From Bacteroidales bacterium (GTDB lineage Bacteria; Bacteroidota; Bacteroidia; Bacteroidales; Muribaculaceae), in contig DXYS01000077.1 of NCBI GenBank assembly GCA_019415705.1, forward strand, positions 1 through 10,803: a stretch of 10,803 bases of DNA. Direction: 5' to 3'. Of the stretch, positions 1 to 7,161 are shown in pieces (within the stretch, counting starts at the first letter, position 1; each line of letters begins with the position of its first letter). The notes below the pieces were generated by a model, which saw only the letters and a list, made by a program, of their open reading frames with translations, was not told where the DNA came from and did no database searches. The position numbers and the translations under genes are program-made.

Positions 1-37
1 ATATCACTAATTATCAGATATATTATGTGTTTGCATA

Positions 38-457
38 TTAGTTGCAGAAGGACTGAGAAAAAAACGTAACGAGGGCATCCTGTAGCCAGTCGTGAATTAC
101 ATCTTTGGTGGTAAATGTAGGCTGAAAATAAGTATCAATAATATAATTGAATCTACGATTAGATTCCTCTTTAAGTGCCGAAATTTGGTTACGTTTATTT
201 GTTGAAAGGTGATATTGACCGTGAGAAACAATTATGTCATTGCTTTTAACTAAATTGTCAAGAGATGATATAATTTCTCCTGCAATGGCATCATCACACT
301 TTACTAACTGTTTGTATTGTTCAATAATCTGGTTTTTAGATAGGTATATTTCGCTATTGTAAATTATCTTTACAAGGACTTGCGCAATAGCATCTTTCGT
401 GAGCGATTGCGAGGTCGAATCAAGTCTAACTGTTATAGCCTTTAAAGCGTCATACAT
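38..457 (-). CDS. Small hypothetical protein with winged-helix-like N-terminal half, last gene of helicase cassette
   Basis: I do not recognise the family of this 139-residue protein. Residues about 20-85 look like a winged helix-turn-helix: helices around 21-35, 41-52 and 58-72, then a short strand-turn-strand ending near HGQYHLS. Residues 88-133 look helical, with a W/F-rich stretch (WLQDALVTFF). The ATG at 457 lies 4 bases after the stop of the DUF4391 gene, so the two are probably co-transcribed. GC is about 34% (123 of 360 bases, 61-420), lower than every other gene here. The protein stops just after a run of seven T (minus strand, 64-58), and the ending looks abrupt, so it may be the front piece of a longer protein. 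DNA binding is an inference from the fold guess only. The reading frame itself is well supported by spacing and strand. Confidence 0.6.
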   Translation of the reverse strand: MYDALKAITVRLDSTSQSLTKDAIAQVLVKIIYNSEIYLSKNQIIEQYKQLVKCDDAIAGEIISSLDNLVKSNDIIVSHGQYHLSTNKRNQISALKEESNRRFNYIIDTYFQPTFTTKDVIHDWLQDALVTFFSQSFCN

Positions 458-461
458 AATA

Positions 462-1064
462 TTAGGATAGTTTTGCTCTTAAAATTTGTAATTGATTAAA
501 TAGTTCCCTTTTGCGCCGAGGCTGTTTGGTGGCATTCATTTGACGCTCCAATATAGCAATTTGACGGAGCAATTTATCGCGTTCTTCATCTAACTTAATC
601 TGTTCGGTGAGCGAGTTTTCTTGCGCCACTGAAAACTTGCCGATTGAAGATACTATGTTTTCCCACACTGCATCAAGATTAAGGCCGGAGAGAACGATGG
701 TAGCAGAGTCTACCGGTTGCCACGGGGCGGAAAAGAGCTTGGTGTGATATACGGCAAGCTGCACCTTATCGCCATGGCGCAGGGCAAAAATCATGCGGTG
801 CGGAATGAGCTTGGCGATGAGGATAATGTTTTTGGGGTCGTAATCAGAGCGTTTCAGCTCGACATTAACCACAAAAACAGCCTTTACCTCAGTGCCCTCT
901 GCGATACCGGACAATGACTGCGGAGCAATAAAGTTGACGATTTCCATTCGTGCAACATCCGCATCGAAAGCGTCGCGCTTAGCTGACCTCAACTCGAACT
1001 TCTGAAAAAGTTGAGTCTTCGGTATAGGGCGATTAACCTCAGTAGAGTGTGGCAGTCCAAGCAT
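462..1064 (-). CDS. DUF4391 domain-containing protein
   Basis: This 200-residue protein matches my memory of the DUF4391 family, especially the start MLGLPHSTEVNRPIPK and the RDAFDADVARMEIVN stretch around residues 30-44. The molecular function of the family is not known to me. Residues 1-140 appear to be a compact alpha/beta domain containing VVNVELK (66-71) and YHTKLF (106-111). Residues 152-199 are highly charged and helical, probably a coiled coil (RDKLLRQIAILERQ, then a basic PRRKRE segment), which suggests a protein or nucleic-acid contact. The ATG at 1064 lies 4 bases after the helicase stop, and the next gene begins 4 bases after this one, so it is the middle gene of an operon. From memory, DUF4391 proteins occur beside SNF2-type helicases and Type III-like methyltransferase and restriction genes, so an accessory role in defence is likely but unproven. 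Confidence 0.8.
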   Translation of the reverse strand: MLGLPHSTEVNRPIPKTQLFQKFELRSAKRDAFDADVARMEIVNFIAPQSLSGIAEGTEVKAVFVVNVELKRSDYDPKNIILIAKLIPHRMIFALRHGDKVQLAVYHTKLFSAPWQPVDSATIVLSGLNLDAVWENIVSSIGKFSVAQENSLTEQIKLDEERDKLLRQIAILERQMNATKQPRRKRELFNQLQILRAKLS

Positions 1065-1068
1065 AATG

Positions 1069-4000
1069 TTACTTAATTACGAGAAAACATATAAGTTCGA
1101 AATCATCAAGGCCGCGAACTTCGTTGCCAAAAAGCGAGTTGGGGTCGCCCTCAAAGAAAGAGAAAAGGTCGCTTTGCTCTTTGACTTTGACAATCGAGGC
1201 GATGGCATCGCCGAGCAGACGGGAGTAAGTCCCCATGCGCTGACCGTCGCGGGTTTCACCGTTGAACTTTCGGCACAATTCCATAATCGGCTCAGACTTG
1301 CCTTTGCAGAGCATACGCAAGCGGTCGAGCAGGTCCTTAGGCTCGAGGTGGTTCACAATCACATCCGAATCCTGACCTATATAGACCATATAGAACGGAT
1401 GCAGTCTGTTCTTACGGTCGATATTAACGGAGTTGTTTCGGTTCTTCAGGACGAACACGACCCCCGGAGGGGTGTCGGACGTCGCCGGAACAATGGCGTG
1501 GAGACCATGCGGCGTGTGCTCAATGTCATGTCCCTGATTGATGTATTCGAGCAAGTCGAGCCTAAATTCATTTAGTCCAAGGTCCATTATTGAGACACCG
1601 GTATTCATTTCCTCAATATCAACGACTTCTTCTTTGAGGCGTTCCAGTTGGTCACGGCGATATTTAAGGTCGCCCTGTTCCTCGGCAGACAGCAGGTTAT
1701 CATCGCCGGTTGCAGTAAGCACCGACACTTTCATGCGAGCCTCAACGCGCCCCTTAAGATTGATGTAATCGTCAAGGTCCATATCGGGCCAATAGTTGAC
1801 GAGCTGGATAACCGCGTTGCGCGAGCCTATACGGTCGATACGACCGAAACGCTGAATGATGCGCACAGGATTCCAATGAATATCATAGTTAATCAGGAAG
1901 TCGCAGTCCTGAAGATTCTGGCCCTCTGAGATGCAGTCGGTGGCGATAAGCACATCGATTTCCTCGTTGAGATTTGGATATAGCGAAGCTTTCTCTTTGG
2001 AAACAGGCGAGAACAACGTAAGGACTTTGTTAAAGTCAAGCTTCTCACGTATTTTCAAAGTCGAACGAGCTTCGACGTCTCCCGACACGAGGGCTGTGTT
2101 CAGCCCTGTGCGCTCCTTAATGAGCGGTGCGATGTTCTCGTAGAGATACTGAGCCGTGTCGGAGAAGGCGGTGAAGACAATAATCTTCTTATTGTCACCA
2201 TTGATAGGATTGGCAAACTTGTTGCGAATGTCCGCAATGAGCATTTGCAGTTTGCTGTCATGTTCAGGGGTGATGTCGGCAAACATGAACAGAAGCGTGT
2301 TCAGATTGTCGAGGTCTTTGGCGAGATAGTCACGCCACTGAACATAGTCCATATCCTCCAGCGCGATCTTCGTCTTCTTGTTTCCGATAAAGACGGTGTC
2401 CTCCCTCTCGTCGAAGTCGAGTCCATAAGAGAAGTCATAATCGCAAACCATGGTTGGTGCTTGCTTTGCCGCAAGTTCGTCGATGGCTTTTATCGTGGCT
2501 TCGATATATTTTCTGATTCGTTCAAGGGTTAGTCGGAATGAGTTGACAGAGCTTTCAAGGCGTTTGAGCAGGTTGATGCTCATAAGTTGCCTGATGCCTC
2601 GTTCTCGACCGCTACGCGAAAGATTGCTGAAGCGTCCGTCCTCGCGCACCTCCATATATTTCTCCAACTTGCTCGGCAAAATAAAATCGGAGGGCGTGTA
2701 GATAGCGAGGTTAAGTTCCGTCACACTGACGAAAATATCATTGAAGCTAACAGCCATAGGCAGGTCTGTAAGTTTAGGTGCACGGGAGATCGGTTTCAAT
2801 CTCTCCGGGAATTTGCCTATGTCGGAGGTATCGTAATATTGCTCGATATGCTTACGGGAGCGGGCAATGGTAACGCTGTCGAGGACTTCAAAGAAGTCGA
2901 AGCTCAGGGATTCGAGGAGTGCTTTTGTGGTACGATCTTCCGGCGGAAGTTTGGACCACCTGTTAAAAGCAGTCTGCGCCTGACGGAAAATATCGTCGAG
3001 AGAGGTTGATGTTTTGAGCTGCGCGTCCATAATCGAGCTGTCACCCTCGTAAGCGAGGGCAAGCTGATTGCGCAGGTCATTAAAGCGATTGTTGACGGGG
3101 GTGGCCGACAACATAAGCACCTTGGTCTTCACTCCTGCGCGGATAACCTTGTTCATCAACTGTAGGTAGCGATTCTCGCGCGGATTCTCGTCGTTCTCGT
3201 CAGTGGTGACTTTGCCGCCGTTACGGAAATTATGGCTCTCGTCGATAACCACGAGGTCATAATTGCCCCAGTTTATATGTTCGAGGTCAAGGCCGTTGCT
3301 TTGGCCGGATTGACGCGACAGGTCGGTATGATATAGAATATCATAACGCAGACGGTCGGCAACGAGAGGGTTATTGATGTAGTTGCTACGATAGGTAACC
3401 CAGTTATCGTGAAGTTTCTTCGGGCATAAAACGAGAACGGATTTGTTGCGGTTCTCATAGTATTTTATGACCGAAAGAGCGGTGAATGTCTTGCCAAGGC
3501 CGACGGAATCGGCAAGGATACAACCGTTGAATTTCTCCAACTTGTTGATGATGGCGAGAGCTGCATCACGTTGGAAATTATAGAGTTTGGTCCAGATGAC
3601 ACTCGACTTGAATCCGGTGGCCTCGTTAGGCAGTACATCCTCCGAAATATCTTCAAGAAACTCGTTGAAGATATTATAGAGCGTAACAAAGTAGATAAAC
3701 TCCGGAGAGTTTTCTTTGTAAGCGTTGGTGATATTGTCGAGCACTTCCTCGGTAACGACTTGGAGTTTGTCGCCGTCGTTCCAAATCTGATTGAAGATTT
3801 GAAGATACTGTTGAGAGAATGGAGCCTCCATCTTATTGATTGCGATAGCGAGGCTATTGCCGCGCTCGCAACCCAGTTCAACTGTCGTAAAGCCATTTAC
3901 AGGAGAGTATACTATATCGTCGGCACTGACCATTGACGGCATACCTGCATTTGTTCGGTTAGATTTGAAACAAGCTTTACTCCTAATCCATTCGGCGCAC

Positions 4001-4308
4001 TCTTTTGCTACGGCTTTTAGAGAAAGTTCGTTGCGAAGCTTAATTTCAAATTCCGAGCCGAACAGGTCTCGCTCACGATTAAGCCGCGGAATATAAAACT
4101 CTCGGCATTGCTTGTCAATTTTTTCTGTTATAAAAGAAGGAGAAGTAAAGATAAAGCGTAATTCGCTGATTCCGCTTAATTGCTCTTTAAGCTCTTTAAA
4201 TGCATAGATAGAAAAACATGACGCAGCGATAGCAACCTTAGAGCCGGAGCGCAAGGTGACAAGCATATCATCTTTAAGGGTCTTGTTTATATTATCTATT
4301 ATTTCCAT
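1069..4308 (-). CDS. SNF2/HepA-like DNA helicase or translocase with PLD-like N-terminal region
   Basis: A 1079-residue superfamily 2 ATPase. Numbering from the ATG at 4308: an N-terminal alpha/beta region (about 1-170) resembles phospholipase D-like modules; Walker A ADSVGLGKT at 266-274; DESH box at 356-359; motif III LSATP at 400-404; motif V ATDCISEGQNLQ at 789-800; arginine-finger motif QRFGRIDRIGS at 819-829. The helicase lobes are separated by a long, partly helical insert (about 430-680), and a tail of roughly 240 residues follows. Such proteins translocate on DNA using ATP, and HepA-like forms with PLD-like domains are common in restriction and phage-defence loci. The reading frame extends to a TTG at 4314, but the ATG at 4308 is preferred. 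No Shine-Dalgarno is visible, as is usual in Bacteroidota. It is the first gene of a three-gene minus-strand operon. The first 200 residues contain no histidine, so the classical HKD nuclease site is missing. The N-terminal coding part is AT-richer than the middle. Confidence 0.9.
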   Translation of the reverse strand: MEIIDNINKTLKDDMLVTLRSGSKVAIAASCFSIYAFKELKEQLSGISELRFIFTSPSFITEKIDKQCREFYIPRLNRERDLFGSEFEIKLRNELSLKAVAKECAEWIRSKACFKSNRTNAGMPSMVSADDIVYSPVNGFTTVELGCERGNSLAIAINKMEAPFSQQYLQIFNQIWNDGDKLQVVTEEVLDNITNAYKENSPEFIYFVTLYNIFNEFLEDISEDVLPNEATGFKSSVIWTKLYNFQRDAALAIINKLEKFNGCILADSVGLGKTFTALSVIKYYENRNKSVLVLCPKKLHDNWVTYRSNYINNPLVADRLRYDILYHTDLSRQSGQSNGLDLEHINWGNYDLVVIDESHNFRNGGKVTTDENDENPRENRYLQLMNKVIRAGVKTKVLMLSATPVNNRFNDLRNQLALAYEGDSSIMDAQLKTSTSLDDIFRQAQTAFNRWSKLPPEDRTTKALLESLSFDFFEVLDSVTIARSRKHIEQYYDTSDIGKFPERLKPISRAPKLTDLPMAVSFNDIFVSVTELNLAIYTPSDFILPSKLEKYMEVREDGRFSNLSRSGRERGIRQLMSINLLKRLESSVNSFRLTLERIRKYIEATIKAIDELAAKQAPTMVCDYDFSYGLDFDEREDTVFIGNKKTKIALEDMDYVQWRDYLAKDLDNLNTLLFMFADITPEHDSKLQMLIADIRNKFANPINGDNKKIIVFTAFSDTAQYLYENIAPLIKERTGLNTALVSGDVEARSTLKIREKLDFNKVLTLFSPVSKEKASLYPNLNEEIDVLIATDCISEGQNLQDCDFLINYDIHWNPVRIIQRFGRIDRIGSRNAVIQLVNYWPDMDLDDYINLKGRVEARMKVSVLTATGDDNLLSAEEQGDLKYRRDQLERLKEEVVDIEEMNTGVSIMDLGLNEFRLDLLEYINQGHDIEHTPHGLHAIVPATSDTPPGVVFVLKNRNNSVNIDRKNRLHPFYMVYIGQDSDVIVNHLEPKDLLDRLRMLCKGKSEPIMELCRKFNGETRDGQRMGTYSRLLGDAIASIVKVKEQSDLFSFFEGDPNSLFGNEVRGLDDFELICFLVIK

Positions 4309-4352
4309 ATACAATAAATAAAAACCAAGTAGTATCTAAAGACCGACCATAT

Positions 4353-4381
4353 CGGGCTATGCCCGCTTTGCTACAGCAAAG
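4353..4381. repeat. Two back-to-back perfect hairpins in the cassette leader
   Basis: Two perfect inverted repeats abut with no base between them: CGGGC-TAT-GCCCG at 4353-4365 and CTTTGC-TACA-GCAAAG at 4366-4381. If transcription starts near 4480, both fold in the 5' leader of the helicase mRNA, about 45 bases before its ATG. No T-run follows on either strand, so this is not a standard intrinsic terminator. It could be an RNA control element, a protein-binding site, or one copy of a dispersed REP-like repeat. Confidence 0.7.
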
Positions 4382-4451
4382 AACGCCTGTAATCCACTAA
4401 GTTGGAGCTTAAAATAATTTAGTTTACGATTTTCGCGGTATGTCTTGGTGA

Positions 4452-4486
4452 TAATCTTAGTCATTTCGCATACGTTGCTAAGATTA
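4452..4486. promoter_or_regulatory. 9-bp inverted repeat at predicted cassette transcription start (candidate operator)
   Basis: TAATCTTAG at 4452-4460 and CTAAGATTA at 4478-4486 are perfect inverted copies with a 17-base spacer. The right arm directly touches the predicted minus-strand -7 box (4487-4494), so the dyad covers the expected start of transcription. This geometry suits a dimeric repressor. It could instead form a stem at the very 5' end of the mRNA. No matching regulator can be named; the winged-helix-like protein at the end of the same operon is one candidate by inference only. Confidence 0.5.
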
Positions 4487-4516
4487 CAAATCTACAAATA
4501 TTTTTTTAGGCGGCAA
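4487..4516 (-). promoter_or_regulatory. Candidate Bacteroidota promoter for helicase cassette
   Basis: On the minus strand, TAGATTTG (4494-4487) fits the Bacteroidota -7 consensus TAnnTTTG. A TTG (4516-4514) lies 19 bases upstream, as expected for the -33 element. Transcription would start near 4480 and give a leader of roughly 170 bases before the ATG at 4308. Confidence 0.55.
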
Positions 4517-4585
4517 TTGTCTATGTCGAAAAACTTGGGGGTATATGAGAGGTGAGTTTTTGGATTTCAAATGTTTTTAGGCGGC
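4503..4585. repeat. 12-bp direct repeat, two copies 71 bases apart
   Basis: TTTTTAGGCGGC occurs at 4503-4514 and again at 4574-4585. The first copy fills the spacer between the -33 and -7 elements of the predicted cassette promoter; the second lies about 50 bases upstream of the plus-strand -7 box. Paired sites near two divergent promoters could bind one regulator, but chance cannot be excluded in T-rich DNA. Confidence 0.5.
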
Positions 4586-4635
4586 CAGAGAGAAGTATGT
4601 CGGCAAGTGCAGCTCTATATTAGCGGTATTTTGAG

Positions 4636-4643
4636 TAATTTTG
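4636..4643 (+). promoter_or_regulatory. Candidate -7 box for CHR transporter genes
   Basis: TAATTTTG matches the Bacteroidota TAnnTTTG consensus and ends 20 bases before the first ATG at 4664. No clear TTTG is seen at the expected -33 distance, so the call rests on the -7 element alone. The mRNA leader would be only about 14 bases. Confidence 0.45.
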
Positions 4644-4663
4644 CAGCCGTATAATCAAAATCA

Positions 4664-5287
4664 ATGACAATGAAGCCTGCACGACTGCTAAGTCTTTTCG
4701 TTACGTTTTTTAAAATCGGAGCTTTTACGTTCGGCGGCGGATGGGCGATGATAAGCATCATCGAGCGCGAGATTGTCGACCGTCACCGCTGGATAGACCG
4801 CACGGAGTTTCTCGATCTGCTCGCCGTGGCACAGTCGCTCCCGGGCATCCTCGCTGTCAGCATCGCCGTGGCTGTCGGTGATAAGCTGCGCGGCCTCAAA
4901 GGCGGCATCGCGGCTGCGGCCGGCACCATCATGCCGAGTTTTCTGATAATCCTGCTGATAGCCATATTCCTGACACCCGACCTCATCACGGGCAATCCGG
5001 TGCTATCGGCCATATTCAAGGGCATACGTCCGGCCGTGGTGGCGCTGATTGTGGCTCCGGTCATCACTTCGGCTCGCTCGGCGGGCATCGGCTGGCGCAC
5101 GGCATGGATTCCGGCGGCTGTCGCCCTGCTGATATGGTCGAAATGGCCTGTTGTCTCAAACCCCATCATATATATCGTAGCCGGCGGCGTGACAGGCTGG
5201 CTGATACTGCGACACAGTCTCAAAACGGTGCCCAAGGCTGTCGCCGACGATAATAAAAACCGCAAAGAGGAGGGCGACGCACAATGA
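4664..5287 (+). CDS. Chromate transporter (CHR family), first half-size subunit
   Basis: A 207-residue membrane protein of the CHR family. It carries the hallmark GAFTFGGGWAM (19-29), then IEREIVDRHRWIDRTEFLD (33-51), QSLPGILAV (57-65) and FKGIRPAVVAL (118-128). Several hydrophobic segments span the inner membrane (about 90-103, 122-134, 148-158, 166-183), and the tail is short and charged. Full-length ChrA proteins have two such halves fused; here each half is a separate gene, the short-chain arrangement whose two subunits usually work together. Known members export chromate by proton-coupled antiport, but the natural substrate here is unknown. The ATG at 4664 is used, although the one at 4670 is also possible. 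The stop overlaps the next start as ATGA, which implies translational coupling. The related second half follows directly. Confidence 0.9.
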   Translation: MTMKPARLLSLFVTFFKIGAFTFGGGWAMISIIEREIVDRHRWIDRTEFLDLLAVAQSLPGILAVSIAVAVGDKLRGLKGGIAAAAGTIMPSFLIILLIAIFLTPDLITGNPVLSAIFKGIRPAVVALIVAPVITSARSAGIGWRTAWIPAAVALLIWSKWPVVSNPIIYIVAGGVTGWLILRHSLKTVPKAVADDNKNRKEEGDAQ

Positions 5288-5853
5288 CAATCTATCTCAA
5301 ACTCATCTGGAGCTACCTCAAAATCGGATTCTTCGGTTTCGGAGGAGGATACGCGATGCTCGCCCTAATCGAAAACGAAATCGTCACTCCGGGCTGGATT
5401 ACCGAGAAAATGTTCACCGACATCGTGGCCATCTCGCAGATGACGCCGGGACCCATCGGCATCAACTCGGCGACATATATCGGCTATGTGGCGCCGACCT
5501 CGACAGCGGGTCTCGGCTCGCCGCTGTGGGGCGTCCTCGGCTCGATACTGTGTACGCTCGTCGTCATCCTACCCTCATTTCTGTTGGTCAGATATGCGAG
5601 CCACTATATACACCGTCACCGCGACAGCGTAGTCATCAAGGGCATCTTCAAAGGTCTCCGCCCTGTCGTCGTCGGCCTTATCGCCTCGGCGGCGCTGCTG
5701 CTGATGAACGGCGAGAACTTCGGCTACGCCGAGCCTGACATAATCAAAAGCGTGGCCATAGCCGCAGCCTCATTGGCCGTCGTACTGCTCACCAAATTAC
5801 ATCCCATAATCATAATAATCTGTGCCGGAGCAGCCGGTCTGCTGCTGTTCTGA
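5284..5853 (+). CDS. Chromate transporter (CHR family), second half-size subunit
   Basis: A 189-residue partner of the preceding gene and a distant paralogue of it. It has GFFGFGGGYAM (15-25), SQMTPGPIGINSATYIGY (51-68) and FKGLRPVVVGL (122-132), the same order of landmarks as the first subunit. This copy keeps the PGP(I)xxN form typical of CHR domains, whereas the first has PGILAVS. Hydrophobic stretches at about 83-105, 126-141, 155-170 and 173-189 indicate an inner-membrane protein. It starts inside the previous stop codon (ATGA, 4-base overlap) and ends 15 bases before folC, so all three are probably one transcript. The subunits likely form a heterodimer, as known for paired short CHR proteins. 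Chromate or another oxyanion is the probable substrate; this is not proven by sequence. Confidence 0.9.
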   Translation: MTIYLKLIWSYLKIGFFGFGGGYAMLALIENEIVTPGWITEKMFTDIVAISQMTPGPIGINSATYIGYVAPTSTAGLGSPLWGVLGSILCTLVVILPSFLLVRYASHYIHRHRDSVVIKGIFKGLRPVVVGLIASAALLLMNGENFGYAEPDIIKSVAIAAASLAVVLLTKLHPIIIIICAGAAGLLLF

Positions 5854-5868
5854 TAAAAATATACCATC

Positions 5869-7161
5869 ATGATGACATACGAGCAATGCACCGAATTTCT
5901 TTTTGAACGCACTCCTATGTTTCAGTCGCTCGGACCGGGCGCGTACAAGCCCGGCTTGGAGACCGTCACACGTCTGAGCGAAGCCTTCGGCTCGCCGCAC
6001 AAGGGCCTGAGATGCATACATGTCGGAGGCACCAACGGCAAAGGCTCGACGGCACACACCCTCGCGGCCGTGCTGCAGTCAGCCGGCTATCGCACGGGTC
6101 TCTACACGTCGCCCCATCTCACAGATTTCCGCGAGCGCATACGCATCGACGGCCGCATGATAAGCCGCGACGAGGTCTGCGACTTCGTCGACCGCTTCAA
6201 CTCACGGCCCGAACTCATGGAGCTTGCGCCGACGTTCTTCGAGCTGACAACGGTTATGGCTTTCGAGCATTTCGCGCGACACAAAGTCGATGTGGCGGTC
6301 ATAGAGGTCGGCCTCGGCGGACGCCTTGACAGCACAAACATCATCAGCCCTGACCTGTCGGTAATAACAAACATATCGCTCGACCACACCGCCCTGCTCG
6401 GTCACAGCGAGCCTGAAATCGCGGCTGAGAAAGCAGGCATAATAAAGCCCGGCGTACCCGTCGTCATCGGCGAGTCTGAGGGCGAAGTGCGTGAAGTTTT
6501 CGCGCACCGCGCCGCAGAGACCGGGTCGCCGATTTATTATGCCGACAGCATGCGCCTATATGACGAAGCCATCGAAACGGGCGAAACAATCAGATACACG
6601 GCTACGGCGTTCGGCGACATAGACAGCGAGCTGACCGGAGGCTGTCAGCGCCACAATGCCGCCACAATCCTCTGCGCGCTGCAGCGTCTCAAAGAGCTCG
6701 GCTACCGTATAGACTCCGACGCCGTAACACGAGGATTTGCCGACGTCTGCGGCCTGACCGGCCTTATGGGCCGCTGGATGAAAGTCGGCGACCGGCCGCT
6801 GACGGTCTGCGACACGGGCCACAATCCCGGCGGATGGCAGTATCTCGGACCGCGACTGGCTGCCGAGGGGCGCAAACTGCACATGGTGATCGGCTTTGTA
6901 AACGACAAGGACATAAGCGCCATTATCGGCATGATGCCGCGCGAGGCACATTATTATTTTGTCACGCCGTCAGTCAAACGCGGCTTGGACAGCGTGACGC
7001 TCAAGTCTCGCTTTGCCGAAGCCGGCATTAACGGCAAATGTTTCCCCACCGTGGCCGACGGCTACAAAAAAACCCTCTCCGCTGCCGGAGAAGGCGATAT
7101 GATTTTTGTCGGCGGGTCAACCTTTGTCGTGGCCGACCTGCTGAGCTACTTGTCAGATTAA
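5869..7161 (+). CDS. folC: Bifunctional folylpolyglutamate synthase / dihydrofolate synthase
   Basis: A 430-residue cytosolic Mur-ligase-type enzyme. It adds glutamate to dihydropteroate and to reduced folates using ATP, which makes and retains folate cofactors. Visible landmarks: P-loop GGTNGKGS (53-60), TSPHL (80-84), VIEVGLGGRLDSTN (144-157), ITNISLDHT (166-174), and EKAGI (187-191), whose lysine 188 is the usual carbamylated residue. The C-terminal domain has GRWMKV (301-306) and CDTGHNPGG (314-322). Length is normal for FolC. The last motif reads DTGHNP where DxAHNP is usual, a mild substitution. It starts with ATGATG, so residue 1 or 2 may be the true start; the gap after the CHR gene is 15 bases. 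Its stop overlaps the stop of the opposing ridA gene by 4 bases. Confidence 0.95.
   Translation: MMTYEQCTEFLFERTPMFQSLGPGAYKPGLETVTRLSEAFGSPHKGLRCIHVGGTNGKGSTAHTLAAVLQSAGYRTGLYTSPHLTDFRERIRIDGRMISRDEVCDFVDRFNSRPELMELAPTFFELTTVMAFEHFARHKVDVAVIEVGLGGRLDSTNIISPDLSVITNISLDHTALLGHSEPEIAAEKAGIIKPGVPVVIGESEGEVREVFAHRAAETGSPIYYADSMRLYDEAIETGETIRYTATAFGDIDSELTGGCQRHNAATILCALQRLKELGYRIDSDAVTRGFADVCGLTGLMGRWMKVGDRPLTVCDTGHNPGGWQYLGPRLAAEGRKLHMVIGFVNDKDISAIIGMMPREAHYYFVTPSVKRGLDSVTLKSRFAEAGINGKCFPTVADGYKKTLSAAGEGDMIFVGGSTFVVADLLSYLSD

Larger units (their letters stand above)
4309..4663. other. Divergent intergenic control region
   Basis: This 355-base gap separates the minus-strand helicase cassette from the plus-strand CHR transporter genes. 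I see no convincing small gene in it. It holds -7 boxes facing both ways, an inverted repeat, a paired hairpin and a direct repeat, each listed separately. It is AT-rich and probably controls both flanking operons. Confidence 0.7.

Noticed and set aside
1..37. Possible terminator after the last cassette gene
   Set aside because: Only a weak AT stem (ATATC/GATAT) is visible and the window ends there; not enough to call.
1066..1575. Open plus-strand frame of 169 codons antisense to the helicase 3' end
   Set aside because: It lies wholly opposite a strongly supported helicase coding region, has no recognisable domain and no promoter; it is a shadow of the real frame.
4309..4314. TTG at 4314 as start of the helicase
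   Set aside because: An ATG lies two codons downstream at 4308 and gives the expected N-terminus (MEIIDN); TTG is less likely.
4664..5853. Two CHR genes as one full-length chrA broken by a frameshift
   Set aside because: Each half has its own complete GFGGG motif and start, joined by a clean ATGA overlap; this is the known paired short-chain form.
6556..6951. Minus-strand frame of 131 codons inside folC
   Set aside because: Arg/Ala-rich translation typical of antisense frames in GC-rich genes; folC motifs run straight through it.
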